In this document: positions 37,187 through 47,310 of the stretch, piece after piece
Layout of the letters: each line of letters opens with the position of its first letter
How positions within the stretch are numbered: the stretch's first letter is position 1
Origin: Flavobacterium sp. 83
GTDB lineage: Bacteria > Bacteroidota > Bacteroidia > Flavobacteriales > Flavobacteriaceae
NCBI RefSeq assembly: GCF_000744835.1
Contig: NZ_JQMS01000001.1
Location: forward strand, 1,054,001 to 1,118,000
Reading direction: 5' to 3'
Length of the DNA: 64,000 bases
The notes under the pieces: model-generated
What the model was told of the DNA's origin: nothing
The model's database searches: none
What the model saw: only the letters and a program-made list of their open reading frames with translations
Made by a program: the position numbers and the translations under genes

Positions 37187-40100
37187 TTATTTCATTGCAT
37201 TGTTTCTCATTCCATTGGAGATTAGTTCTTTTACTACACCAAACATCATTGCTGAAAAGTCTTCTTTAAACTCTTTATTGTCTGAGTAGAGTTTGTATAA
37301 GTCAAAGTTAGTAGTGATGTGTTTTAATAATTCTTCCCCAACCACTTTATCACTTGTAATCTTAGCATTTTGATCGTCAGAGTATTTTAATGAGTTTATG
37401 AGTTCATTATTTTTAGCGACACTATTTGCAATATTTTCAGCCATCTGTCGGACCTTGTCAGCGTCTTCAAATTGTGTTCCGTATCGATCATTAAAGGTTT
37501 GAAGGATGTTAGACAGTCTGTCTACTTCAGTATCGTTTGTACTACCTCTCATTTCGGTTGGAATGGGTTTTAAATCTTCACCTTGCTCTAGAACCATATT
37601 AGTGGTTGATTCTAATTGTAAGCGGTAACTATCCATATCAATATTGTCTAAAATTCCTTGTGCCAAATCAATAGGAGCTTCTCCTCCTAACTTGTTTTGT
37701 AAGTGGTTCAGAAAAATATACAGCCTTTCTAAATAAGCATTTTCAAAATCTACAATTTGAGATAGAAAAATATACAGTCGGACATACGTTTTAACCTTTG
37801 CTCTAAAATCAGCCTGTTCTTCCTCCTTTAATTCATTTTTGAATAATTCGGATGAACTATTGAGCATCTTATGCAATTCGTCTATAGGAACATTAGCTAG
37901 TATTTTATTGGAGAATTCCTCAACTTGTTCTCTGCTATAAATCTGATAATTATCTAATGCATCTTGTAAATCAAACAACTTGTTTGGATCTGTAGCTTCA
38001 CCTAGAATAGTACTTTCAAAATAAGGAGTAAAAGCTTTTTCAATTTCCTCAGCGGAATTCGCAAAATCTAATACAAAAGTTTCTTTCTTTAAGGGATGGC
38101 TTCGATTTAATCTTGATAAAGTTTGGACAGCATTGACACCACCTAGTTTTTTATCTACATACATCGTGTGTAACAAAGGTTGGTCAAATCCTGTTTGAAA
38201 TTTATTCGCAACAATAAGGAAACGATACTCCATCTTCTCAAATTCAGTTGGAATAGCATTGCTTGAAAAACCATTTAAATTGGCTTCTGTTTGTCCCTCA
38301 ATTTCTCCTGAAAACGCAACAATGGCTTTATAGGGGCTATTTACTTTTTTTAAGTAACTATCAAAGGCGGTTTTATATTTAACCGCATTAGCTCTAGAAC
38401 TGGTTACTAACATGGCTTTCGCCAAGCCTCCCATTCTTTTTTTACGAATAATGTTTTCCATAAAATGTTCTACCATAAGAATGGTTTTCTTTTTTATAGC
38501 ATGCTCATTACTCTCTACATACGCTTTTAATTTCTTTTGAGCGCGATTCTTATCGTATTCTGGATCGTCTTCAATTTTCTTCAGTAAAGCATAATAACTT
38601 TGGTATGTTGAATAATTTTGAAGTACATCCATTATAAACCCTTCTTCTATGGCTTGTTTCATAGAATACAAGTGGAAGGCTTTGTGTTTTGTCTTTTCCC
38701 CGTCTTGATAAGGTACTCCAAACAATTCTAATGTTTTGTTTTTGGGAGTTGCTGTAAAGGCAAAATAACTGGCATTAGGCAACATTTTCCTTGACTTTAC
38801 TAATGCTCGTATTAAATCCTCACCTGTAACTTCATCATTTTCGTCTTCATCGTAATCCTCTAGGTTCGTTTTTAACTCATCTTCATCTGTAATTTTAGAC
38901 AAAGTCTCATTCAGTTTTCTTGCCATCTGACCACTTAAACTACTGTGTGCTTCATCTATAATTATGGCAAAATTATTTCCTGGCAAATCACCTATGTCTT
39001 CAACGATATGCGGAAATTTTTGAATGGTTGTGATGATGATCTTTTTTCCTTCTTCAAGCGCTTGTTTGAGTTGTTTACTGCCTTCTGTGATGGCTTCAAC
39101 TACGCCATTAACTTGTTGAAACTGCTTGATATTGTTTCTAATCTGAGCATCTAAAACTCTACGGTCTGTCACTACAATAATAGTGTCAAAGATGTTTTTA
39201 CTTCCGGATTTATCGTGCAACCCAGCCAATTGATGCGCTAACCATGAAATAGAATTTGATTTTCCTGAACCGGCAGAGTGTTGAACTAAATATTTCTGAC
39301 CGGAACCTTTTTCCTGTGCATCTTGAAGCATCTCCCTAACAGCAACCATTTGATGGTAGCGAGGGAAAATGAGTTTCTTTTCTTTCTTGGTTCTTATTTT
39401 TCCTTTGTCGTCTAAATACTCTTTCTCTTCTGTAATCAATTGACAGTAGTTCTGAATAATATCAGTCAAACTGGATTTAGTGAGTATTTCTTTCCATAAA
39501 TAATCCGTTTTTATGCCTTCATTCAGTGGGTTTCCAGCACCATTGTTGTTTCCTTTATTGAAAGGTAGGAAATAAGTCCTTTCTGCTTTCAATTGAGTAC
39601 ACATCCAAGCTTCCTCTGTATCTACTGCAAAATTCACAATTAATCTCCCTAAACGAAAAATCTCTTCATTTGGATCTCTGTCAACTTTGTATTGCTTGAT
39701 AGCGTGTGCTACATTTTGCTTGGTCAATTCGTTTTTGAGTTCAAATGAGATAACTGGCATGCCATTGACAAACACCATCATATCAAGCGATTTTTTATTT
39801 TTTGGCGAAAAATAAACCTGACGCATTACTGAAAAAATATTGGCTTTATACAATGCATCGGCATTTGTATTATAACTGGAAACGGGTTTGTCATAAAACA
39901 AGTTCAGTTTTGTGTCTGTATAACCATCTGTTATTCCTTTACGCAATACTTCAATAATTCCTTTAGCTTGGATTTGATCGTTTAGACGTTTGATGATTTT
40001 TTGTTCATACAAATCTTTGTGGTATTGTTTGAGTTTTGCTACCGCTTTGGGTTGAGTTATCTCCAAAAATTGAAAGAACAATTCCGTATCCAAGCAATTA

Positions 40101-40204
40101 CTGTTGTCGTAGACTTTATTCTCACGAAGGATGTAGTTATTCTCCTCAACCAAATATTGGGTGATGTGTGCTTCTAATCCTTCTTCGGTAGTGTTTGTAC
40201 TCAT
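37187..40204 (-). CDS. hsdR: type I restriction enzyme R subunit (HsdR)
   Basis: 1005 residues. N-terminal nuclease of PD-(D/E)xK type: Asp141 in SLDMMVF, Glu155 and Lys157 in ISFELKNE. SF2 translocase follows with Walker A HSAGSGKS (309-316), DEAH 417-420, FTATPKNKTLE and the late helicase motif around QTLSRLNRSHP. The C-terminal helical region contacts the methylase core. It would cut unmethylated foreign DNA after translocation, together with HsdM and HsdS. It is the last gene of the minus-strand operon, 67 bp after the AlbA_2 gene. All catalytic motifs appear intact. Confidence 0.96.
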   Translation of the reverse strand: MSTNTTEEGLEAHITQYLVEENNYILRENKVYDNSNCLDTELFFQFLEITQPKAVAKLKQYHKDLYEQKIIKRLNDQIQAKGIIEVLRKGITDGYTDTKLNLFYDKPVSSYNTNADALYKANIFSVMRQVYFSPKNKKSLDMMVFVNGMPVISFELKNELTKQNVAHAIKQYKVDRDPNEEIFRLGRLIVNFAVDTEEAWMCTQLKAERTYFLPFNKGNNNGAGNPLNEGIKTDYLWKEILTKSSLTDIIQNYCQLITEEKEYLDDKGKIRTKKEKKLIFPRYHQMVAVREMLQDAQEKGSGQKYLVQHSAGSGKSNSISWLAHQLAGLHDKSGSKNIFDTIIVVTDRRVLDAQIRNNIKQFQQVNGVVEAITEGSKQLKQALEEGKKIIITTIQKFPHIVEDIGDLPGNNFAIIIDEAHSSLSGQMARKLNETLSKITDEDELKTNLEDYDEDENDEVTGEDLIRALVKSRKMLPNASYFAFTATPKNKTLELFGVPYQDGEKTKHKAFHLYSMKQAIEEGFIMDVLQNYSTYQSYYALLKKIEDDPEYDKNRAQKKLKAYVESNEHAIKKKTILMVEHFMENIIRKKRMGGLAKAMLVTSSRANAVKYKTAFDSYLKKVNSPYKAIVAFSGEIEGQTEANLNGFSSNAIPTEFEKMEYRFLIVANKFQTGFDQPLLHTMYVDKKLGGVNAVQTLSRLNRSHPLKKETFVLDFANSAEEIEKAFTPYFESTILGEATDPNKLFDLQDALDNYQIYSREQVEEFSNKILANVPIDELHKMLNSSSELFKNELKEEEQADFRAKVKTYVRLYIFLSQIVDFENAYLERLYIFLNHLQNKLGGEAPIDLAQGILDNIDMDSYRLQLESTTNMVLEQGEDLKPIPTEMRGSTNDTEVDRLSNILQTFNDRYGTQFEDADKVRQMAENIANSVAKNNELINSLKYSDDQNAKITSDKVVGEELLKHITTNFDLYKLYSDNKEFKEDFSAMMFGVVKELISNGMRNNAMK

Positions 40205-40271
40205 TATACTTTTTATCTTATTACAAAATGTCTAAAAAATGTCTAAAAAACAGCTGAAAAATGTCTAATTA

Positions 40272-41930
40272 TTAGGTCTTAGACATTTTCCAATTCTTAC
40301 CCTCGGGATAGATTAATCCTTGTTTTCTAAGGCTTTGCAGATTATTTTTTATTTTATTGTATTTCTGTTGTTCGTCTAAAACGTCTGGAAGTTTAGCTAA
40401 AAGGATATCTTCAAAATCGGATTTTTTACCTTCTCCAAACTTTCTGATATAATCAAGAATAATCTTCTGGCAATACTCATCATCGATTCCTCGTTGCTTG
40501 ATATAATCTCCTTTTTCCCCTGTAGCCTTTGCCAGATTAAGGGAAATGTGAAAGTTAGGTTTTCTTCCCTCAATTAGTTTTTTAGCCTTTAATCTTTTAA
40601 TTTCTTCGTCCTTCAACGATTTGTTTTTTGAAACTTTATCCAGAGCCATAATGTCTTCTAAACTCAAATCTGGAACAGTCGCTAATTTACGGGCGTAATT
40701 AATATCCATTACTTTACCGGTGATTGTTACATTGACTTTGTCATTAACCAGTTCATAATCGGGTAAAGGGAAAAATTTTCTTCTTTGAATTAAATACATT
40801 TTTTTAATACCGCTACCAATAGTATCTATCATATTCAGATTTACCATGGCTTCCGTTAAAAATTTATTTCGGTAGCGGAACTCAGGAGCATCAGCTACCA
40901 CAACTTCTTCTACACTTTTTGGAATAAACTTTCCGGCATTACTAAAAGTTAAACGACCGTCTTCATTTTCCACTACAATGATTTTTCCACCAATAGTGTA
41001 ATCTTGATGCGCAATACAGTTGTTCAAAGCTTCTCTAATGATATAAGGGTCGTACTGGTCTACTTCTTCGGGAAATAATGTTCCGTCAGTAATGTATCGG
41101 TATTTCAGATTTCTTATTTTTTGGTACACTCCTTCTGTACTCAATAAAAGAGGACAAGTAAAATGAGCATAATCTTTTTCTAAATTATCCCGGTCTTTAA
41201 GAATCCAAGTGATTTTTGAAGTAGCAGGATTGATAAAGTGTTCTGATTCTGATTTACCAAGCAGAAGAATAGCCGTTCTGGTAATTTGACCTTTGATACA
41301 CACTTTGGCTTTATTTAAGAAAGTCATATCATCCCATTCTGCAATTTGTTCTGCTAAATGAGGGTTTTTAGTTTTGTAAGAGGCTCTTGCTTTTAGTATC
41401 GCTTCGGGCGATAAATCTTCTAATCCTGCCTCTTCAACAAGTACTGCGCTCCAGTCTTCTGTAGTTGCTTGTTCCCTGATACGCTCGTATTCTTCAGTAT
41501 TCAAGGCGTTTATTTCTTCGCCGTCTCTTCCGTAATAATGTCCTTTCCAAGCTATTGGAAACCCTTTTGGAGCGGCAGGAATTTCAAATAATATTACTCT
41601 CCCATGAGGTGTACTAACGTCATAAATTTCTATAAAGGTTATGCGACCTGTGGTGTGGTTGGCAATCTCAGCTTTAAGACTGTGTAAGTCTGCGGGACTA
41701 TTCCTGAATTGACTTCCTACAATGCTTTTATCTTTGTCCTTCACACCAAAGACTAACCAGGCAGATGACTGGTTTTTGAGGTTGGCTTCATTGCAAAGTG
41801 CCGAAAAATACTTGCCCAGTTTATCAAAATCATACTGGTTTTTGGCTTCCTTAAACTCTACGATTTCACTCTCGTAGTCGTGAGAAAGGAGTTCTTGCAA
41901 TTTGGTTTGTATTTGGGTGTTGTTTTTCAT
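40272..41930 (-). CDS. AlbA_2 (Schlafen-type) ATP-binding protein inside the RM operon
   Basis: About 552 residues from the ATG at 41,930 (a TTG three codons earlier is less likely). The N-terminal AlbA_2 domain (about 15-145, EIVEFKEAKNQYDFDKLGKY and WLVFGVKDKDKSIVG) is the Schlafen-like putative nucleic-acid-binding or RNase module. A GHKL/HATPase_4-like region (about 290-400, REALNNCIAHQDY and IDTIGSGIKKMY) and a C-terminal winged-helix tail follow. It lies 12 nt after hsdS and 67 nt before hsdR, so it is co-expressed with the type I system. Role is inferred: regulator, RNA-targeting back-up defence, or modulator of restriction. Confidence 0.85.
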   Translation of the reverse strand: MKNNTQIQTKLQELLSHDYESEIVEFKEAKNQYDFDKLGKYFSALCNEANLKNQSSAWLVFGVKDKDKSIVGSQFRNSPADLHSLKAEIANHTTGRITFIEIYDVSTPHGRVILFEIPAAPKGFPIAWKGHYYGRDGEEINALNTEEYERIREQATTEDWSAVLVEEAGLEDLSPEAILKARASYKTKNPHLAEQIAEWDDMTFLNKAKVCIKGQITRTAILLLGKSESEHFINPATSKITWILKDRDNLEKDYAHFTCPLLLSTEGVYQKIRNLKYRYITDGTLFPEEVDQYDPYIIREALNNCIAHQDYTIGGKIIVVENEDGRLTFSNAGKFIPKSVEEVVVADAPEFRYRNKFLTEAMVNLNMIDTIGSGIKKMYLIQRRKFFPLPDYELVNDKVNVTITGKVMDINYARKLATVPDLSLEDIMALDKVSKNKSLKDEEIKRLKAKKLIEGRKPNFHISLNLAKATGEKGDYIKQRGIDDEYCQKIILDYIRKFGEGKKSDFEDILLAKLPDVLDEQQKYNKIKNNLQSLRKQGLIYPEGKNWKMSKT

Positions 41931-41942
41931 TACTAGCAATAA

Positions 41943-43358
41943 TTATTCGTTTTCATAGCTTTCTGCATCTTCTGCAACCATATCTAATTCCTCTTCTATT
42001 TCATCATACAATTCCTCTTGTTCTGAAACAGTAGGGATTACAAACGCTCTCACATCTATCTTTCCTGTTACTGCTTCTGCGATTAAAGCGGTGCGATATT
42101 CTTGTGTTAAGGCAATTTCTTTTTCTATGGTGGAGATAGTTGTATTAATAATTGAAGCTTCATCGTTAATGAATTGTAGTATTTCTGCTTGTTCATTAAA
42201 AGAGCCTGGTATAACAATAAATAAATTTTCAAGTACACCCATGCCAATGTTAGGTTGAGTGCCAAATGACCAAGACGTTTTTACTTGTGACTGAAAATAC
42301 TCAGCTTGTAAAGATCTAAAAGCATATTCACCTGAAATTAATTCCTTTTTAGTTCTAACCAACGCCAGAGGTGACCAAATATTAAAATCACACTTTACGC
42401 TAACATATCCTATTTTTCCAGTAGTAGAGCCTGATTTAACTATAAAAACATCATCAAATTGAGGTTTACATTTATTTGAATATAATGTATGAAGTTCTTT
42501 TGATATGTAAGCTCTTTTATTTTCAAAACTCAAAGTTCCATCCGAGTTAACTGCTTCAGCAGAAAGGAAAGGAATACCATTTTCAACAAATTGAGGTGTT
42601 TCATGGGGACCATCTGTAATCTTTGTGGAAACTATAGATTTTAACTTCCTGATATCCCAATTCTCAGGAATATTACCTAACCATTCAATACCTGAAGGTT
42701 TCATTTTGACAGTGGAGTCCAAACCCTTTGTAACAGCTTGGTTAATGGTGACAGCTTTTTGTTCGTTAAGAAGTTTAATTAATTTCTTTTTCTTACCGAT
42801 AAAGCGGTCAATTTTGGTGAGTTTAAATTTTAGAAACTTAACAATTTTATCCTGTTCTTCAATAGGTGGTAGTGGAAGTTTTATGTCTCCAAAGCGAGTA
42901 AAATACAACCGCAATCGCATATCCATTATTCCTCTAGAGTGTCTCTTGAACTCTCTACTTGCGATAGGGTTGCGAAATAAAAAATTGTAGAAATAAGGGT
43001 TAACATTTTCTTTTGGCCTTAGAATGTCATAAGCTGGACTGGTAACACCGTCATATTCGGAAATGCCTATAGCACCCATCCAAGCAAGGAGTTTATTTAC
43101 AATAACATCTCCTTTTTTTACGCGCCAATAATTATCTGTTGAAGACGCTTTGTTTCCTCTTGCTTCAAGTTCTTTTCTTGGTTTTACTCCTAATGCTGTG
43201 TAAACGGAAAGAAGTTCCTCTGAGTTACCTACTGGAGCAGGTTCTGTTATTAAATCAAATAATAATTTTGTACGCATGACATGCCAATGTGAAGGCAACT
43301 CTCCAAGCCATTTCTGTTTAAAATCAGAATAGTTTGAATATGGTTTTACTTTGCTCAT
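41943..43358 (-). CDS. hsdS: type I restriction enzyme specificity subunit (HsdS)
   Basis: 471 residues with the two-half plan of HsdS. Target-recognition domain 1 (about 10-165) ends in LPLPPIEEQDKIVKFLKFKL and a coiled-coil spacer. TRD 2 (about 225-385) begins EWLGNIPENWDIRKLKSIVS and ends with a second conserved helix (NEQAEILQFINDEASII). It sets the bipartite DNA target for methylation and cleavage. The start ATG shares one base with the hsdM stop (TAATG), which implies translational coupling. The recognition sequence cannot be predicted by reading. Confidence 0.95.
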   Translation of the reverse strand: MSKVKPYSNYSDFKQKWLGELPSHWHVMRTKLLFDLITEPAPVGNSEELLSVYTALGVKPRKELEARGNKASSTDNYWRVKKGDVIVNKLLAWMGAIGISEYDGVTSPAYDILRPKENVNPYFYNFLFRNPIASREFKRHSRGIMDMRLRLYFTRFGDIKLPLPPIEEQDKIVKFLKFKLTKIDRFIGKKKKLIKLLNEQKAVTINQAVTKGLDSTVKMKPSGIEWLGNIPENWDIRKLKSIVSTKITDGPHETPQFVENGIPFLSAEAVNSDGTLSFENKRAYISKELHTLYSNKCKPQFDDVFIVKSGSTTGKIGYVSVKCDFNIWSPLALVRTKKELISGEYAFRSLQAEYFQSQVKTSWSFGTQPNIGMGVLENLFIVIPGSFNEQAEILQFINDEASIINTTISTIEKEIALTQEYRTALIAEAVTGKIDVRAFVIPTVSEQEELYDEIEEELDMVAEDAESYENE

Positions 43359-45166
43359 TATTCAATAATTTCTTTTAGTAATCCATCAGTTTCTTCTTCC
43401 AGTTTTATAATATCTTTACTTATAATGTCTAAACCTCTTAAGGCTGTGAAATCATAAAAATATTTATTGAAGGGAATTTCATAACTGACTTTAGCACCTT
43501 TGGTTTCATACCAAGCATCAGGTATAAATGGGAGAACCTCTTTATCAAAATAGCTTTGAACATCTTCTTTCATTGGAATATTCTCTACATCTTTTAAGCT
43601 TGAATCTGATTTTGGTTTTCCCTTACTGTCTTTTAAAACATTACCGTCTTTGTCTTTCATTGGTTGAAAAACTGGAATTTGAAATGAACCAAAGTCAGCT
43701 ATATCAAAGATTTTACTGTAGTCATTTTCTTCAAAATCAAAATATAAATTTTGAATGTTTAGGATGTGGTCAGGTTTAAGCTCTACTTTCTTTTCACCTA
43801 AATTTTTATTTCTTCTTTCATAAAAATTCTTTGACGAAGCGTTAATCAATTGTACTTTTCCTTTACGTTTTTCTTCTTTTACATTACTAATAATCCACAA
43901 GTAAGTGGATATACCAGTATTGTAAAAAATGTCGTTAGGCAATTGTATAACAGATTCTAACAAATCGTTTTCTAATATGTATTGACGGATACCACTTTCT
44001 CCGCTTCCTGCATCTCCAGTAAACAAAGCAGAACCATTATGAACCGAGGCTATACGGCTACCACCATCTTTTGGGTCTTTCATTTTTGCGAGCATGTGAA
44101 GCATAAACATGAGCTGTCCGTCGTTACTTCTTGAGGTCAAACACGTTTCTTCCAGTTCGCCATTAAAATTTTTAATGGGTAGGTTAAATCGTTTATCAAT
44201 AATTGATACTTTTTTTCCTGCACCAACATTCAAATTATCAATGTCTTGTTTCCAACTCGTTCCATAAGGTGGATTCGTTAACATGAAATTGAACTTTAAA
44301 TCAGGGTCAAAGCCATATTCGCTCAAAGTAGAACCAAACTTAATTTTATCAGGATCTTCTCCTTTCAACAGCATATCTGATTTGCATACTGCATACATTT
44401 CACCTGTATTCTCTTGTCCGTATAAATGGAAAGTGGCTTTTGATTTGATTTCACCTTCAGGATTAGTAGCAAACAATTTAGACTGTGTCAGCATCGCTCC
44501 TGAACCTGCACAAGGGTCGTAAACTAAGTACGTTCCCTGTTGTATTTTGTCTTTTACCGGCAAGTACACTAAATGCGTCATTAACTCAATGATTTCTCTA
44601 GGCGTAAAGTGTCGCCCTGCTGCTGCATTGGTTTTCTCGTTAAATCTTCTAATCAAATCCTCAAACATATACCCCATTGCCATAGGAGAAATTTTGTCTG
44701 GACTTAATTCTAATTTTGGATTACAGAATTTCTCTAAAAGAGAAAAAGTAATGCCTGTGTTTTCAAAAGTTTCTAACTGATTGCGAAACTTAAACTTACT
44801 AATTATGTCTTGTACGTTTTCTGAAAATCCATTGAGATAATCCAGAAAGTTAGTGTTGATGTTCTTTGGATCAGCCAGTAACTTTTTCATGGTGTACTGA
44901 GAGGTATTGTAAAAAGCTAAGCCTGTACCGTGTTGCTCACTAGTCAATAAACCAGAAAGATTATCAATTTTACCTTTGAAATCCTCATAGGTTTTGAAAA
45001 CTTTTTCTTTAGAAGGTTCTAAAGCCAAATCCAGTCGTCTTAAAACAGTCATTGGAAGAATTACGTCTTGGTATTGGTTTTCGAGGTATTTGTTGATTAA
45101 AACATCATCGGCAACTGACCAGATAAAGTTGATTATGGGTTGAAGGCTTTGTGTATTTAAGCTCAT
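43358..45166 (-). CDS. hsdM: type I DNA methyltransferase subunit (HsdM)
   Basis: 602 residues. HsdM_N helical domain (about 10-135), then an N6-adenine methylase domain with AdoMet motif DPCAGSG (217-223) and catalytic NPPY (298-301), preceded by GRHFTPREIIELM, a hallmark of HsdM. First gene of the hsdM-hsdS-AlbA_2-hsdR operon, so the protective methylase is made before the nuclease. About 250 bp separate its start from the GIY-YIG gene upstream on the same strand; the operon promoter should be there. Confidence 0.96.
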   Translation of the reverse strand: MSLNTQSLQPIINFIWSVADDVLINKYLENQYQDVILPMTVLRRLDLALEPSKEKVFKTYEDFKGKIDNLSGLLTSEQHGTGLAFYNTSQYTMKKLLADPKNINTNFLDYLNGFSENVQDIISKFKFRNQLETFENTGITFSLLEKFCNPKLELSPDKISPMAMGYMFEDLIRRFNEKTNAAAGRHFTPREIIELMTHLVYLPVKDKIQQGTYLVYDPCAGSGAMLTQSKLFATNPEGEIKSKATFHLYGQENTGEMYAVCKSDMLLKGEDPDKIKFGSTLSEYGFDPDLKFNFMLTNPPYGTSWKQDIDNLNVGAGKKVSIIDKRFNLPIKNFNGELEETCLTSRSNDGQLMFMLHMLAKMKDPKDGGSRIASVHNGSALFTGDAGSGESGIRQYILENDLLESVIQLPNDIFYNTGISTYLWIISNVKEEKRKGKVQLINASSKNFYERRNKNLGEKKVELKPDHILNIQNLYFDFEENDYSKIFDIADFGSFQIPVFQPMKDKDGNVLKDSKGKPKSDSSLKDVENIPMKEDVQSYFDKEVLPFIPDAWYETKGAKVSYEIPFNKYFYDFTALRGLDIISKDIIKLEEETDGLLKEIIE

Positions 45167-45390
45167 GAATTTTCAGGTATATTTTTAACGAAGGCTAAGG
45201 TATAGAATTTTTTACTAATGCTATTGAGGGAAAGCGTAAAGGATGGCATTTTTACTGTTTTCTAAACCATAAGTTGGTTTGTCTTCCCAAGTACGTTACG
45301 GAGGACACAATCCATACTGACAGTTTGGTCGTAAGGATAAATTATTGAGAAGGTAGGAAAAAGGAAAATGGATTGCTATTAAAATAAAAA

Positions 45391-45410
45391 AAGACGGCTT
45401 TCACCGTCTT
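45391..45410 (-). terminator. terminator of the GIY-YIG gene
   Basis: AAGACGG (45,391-45,397) and CCGTCTT (45,404-45,410) followed on the minus strand by TTTTTTTATTTTAAT, just past the stop at 45,415. It separates the replication module from the RM operon. Confidence 0.78.
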
Positions 45411-45414
45411 AATT

Positions 45415-46068
45415 TTAAGAGTATCTCCAAAGAAATCCTCTACTTTGTTCACTTTCTCCACGACAACATCTAGTAATGCAAGTTTTGGATATTCCTGTCT
45501 TCCTCGATGCTTCTGATGCTGACTCGTAGCAAGCTAAAACTTTACCATCTAAAGAATATTGAATGACTTGTTTCTTCCTGTTATCAGGATCGGGAATGAA
45601 TGGCTCTTTATATTCATAGCTCCAAAGATACCCTCCTAAAGTCTGATTAACATTCCAACAAGCTCTGCTAATAGCTTGTTTTCTAACATTAATACTTTTA
45701 CCTGCTGAAGTCAAATCTTCAAATGTTGAATTTAATGAGCCGTCCAAATTGTATTTATAGACGGTTTTCTTTAGACCTCCGCCTCGGTCAGAGTTATACC
45801 CACTTTCAAGAGAGTTGTTCTCTAAAATGTATCTTATTTCTTTGGAAGCCAGCTCATCATTACTTGAAGCGGTGTCTATTTGTTCCCATTTAAATGCATC
45901 AGCTCCATGAGTTGCAATTGCCTCGTGAAAATAAAAGCCAGATTTTTTCTGGGATTTTTTCTCATGGTCTATTTTTCTCTCTTCAATAGATCTCGTTGTA
46001 GCTCCAATGTATACTTGATTTGTTTTCTGGTTAGTAACTTTATAAATTATCTTCATCTCCTTTTTCAT
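45415..46068 (-). CDS. GIY-YIG nuclease with NUMOD-type repeats
   Basis: About 217 residues from ATG 46,068; an inner ATG at 46,056 and a GTG at 46,080 are also possible. GIY-YIG-type core: IIYKVTNQKTNQVYIGATT, then RSIEERKIDH, with the catalytic Arg and a downstream Glu region (SKEIRYIL). Two C-terminal repeats (about 108-160 and 165-221; YNLDGSLNSTFEDLTSAGKS and YSLDGKVLACYESASEASRK) resemble the NUMOD1 DNA-binding modules of phage homing endonucleases. It overlaps the 3' end of the split helicase gene. It may be a free-standing homing-type nuclease or a working part of the element. Confidence 0.82.
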   Translation of the reverse strand: MKKEMKIIYKVTNQKTNQVYIGATTRSIEERKIDHEKKSQKKSGFYFHEAIATHGADAFKWEQIDTASSNDELASKEIRYILENNSLESGYNSDRGGGLKKTVYKYNLDGSLNSTFEDLTSAGKSINVRKQAISRACWNVNQTLGGYLWSYEYKEPFIPDPDNRKKQVIQYSLDGKVLACYESASEASRKTGISKTCITRCCRGESEQSRGFLWRYS

Positions 46069-47310
46069 TACCGGTTTCACTTCTTTTGGTTAATTTGAAT
46101 TCGAATTTTTCACCTGTTTTTTTGTCAGTATATTCTAAATCATTCTCCTCACAATATTTTTTCATCCATCTGGTCAAGGAGTTCGATTTTACATCCTCCA
46201 ATTTTGGATATGCATCTGTAAATTGTTGTAAAAATTCGTTCTTATCAATCCATTTCCCGATAGTTATTGCATCTTTTGAAATGAAATTATGGAATTCAGG
46301 AGAAGTCAATTGTATCAACTTGTTGACTTTCAGTTTTAAAGGTTTGGCTTCCAAAAGCCCCTCTTTTAAGAATAATTGCACACATTCTATCATGAAGCAA
46401 TCAAACATATTCCATTCAATATCGTCCCATTGGCTAAAAAATAATTTTCCATATTCATCTTTGGGAGTCCATGTATCTGAAAAATAATTTGGAACTTCAA
46501 ACTCACATCTTCTCCTTATATCGGAACTTCCTCCTGGGCCTTTAACAGGTTGGTTTGAAGTTATCATTATTTTAGGGGAATCCTCAGATTTTAGTACACA
46601 TTCGTCTTTTCCTTTTTTTTCAATCACAATTCCAGATGTAGTCATAGAATAGATTGATTCCAACGAAAATTTGTGATTTATATCGTCAAAATTTACAATA
46701 TCAGATGTGTGGCTAATTCTTTGATTGTTAAATCTCGAATCTTGTTTCATATTTTTTCCATCAATTAGAACTGTCTCTACAAAATGCGATAATGCTTTGA
46801 AAATTAAACTTTTTCCAGTCCCTCCATTCGTTTGTCCTCCAATGGTTGCATTTTCATCCAATAGAATAATTGCTTTAACAATACTTTCATCATTATGTCT
46901 ATGTAAGAGATAACCAATAGCAGTTTTAAACGCCTTAAATCTTTCAGGATTCTCTTTTGATAATTTATAACAAAAGTCTTCAAATTGTCCATTTCCTCTT
47001 GGCACGTCGTTGAAATCTCTATCAAGGATACGGTTTTTCCATATTTTGTGATTAAGCGCACTATAAGGAATTAACTCTAATTTGTCCTTAGTTACACGGA
47101 CAACCGTATTCTGAAAATAAAAGCATGCGGCATCTTTAGGATCCTTGTCGCTAATCCAATTTATTTTAGGTAGAAATGCGTACTTCTTTTTACTTAAATA
47201 AGCACTTACTCCTTGTACAAAAAGGTCTAGTATATCTATTTTGCCTATAGATTCTAGGTACTTGCTAAGAAAACGGGACAAATCTTCTTCATCTGCATCG
47301 CTTATAACGT
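46040..47310 (-). pseudogene. primase-helicase (DUF5906-like) 3' part, split by an IS
   Basis: The frame is open from the IS edge (47,310) to a stop at 46,040. It holds a superfamily-3-like helicase core: Walker A GGTGKS (within NATIGGQTNGGTGKSLIF), a Walker-B-like IVNFDDIN, and IMITSNQPVKG with the following RRCEFEV. This is the pattern of primase-associated helicases of phages, satellites and Bacteroidota islands. The first part lies at 49,025-49,194, beyond the IS1182-family insertion. Joining across one ACGT copy restores a 478-residue protein in frame. The separated part may still be expressed from a TTG at 47,281, but it lacks the first 65 residues. Confidence 0.85.
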
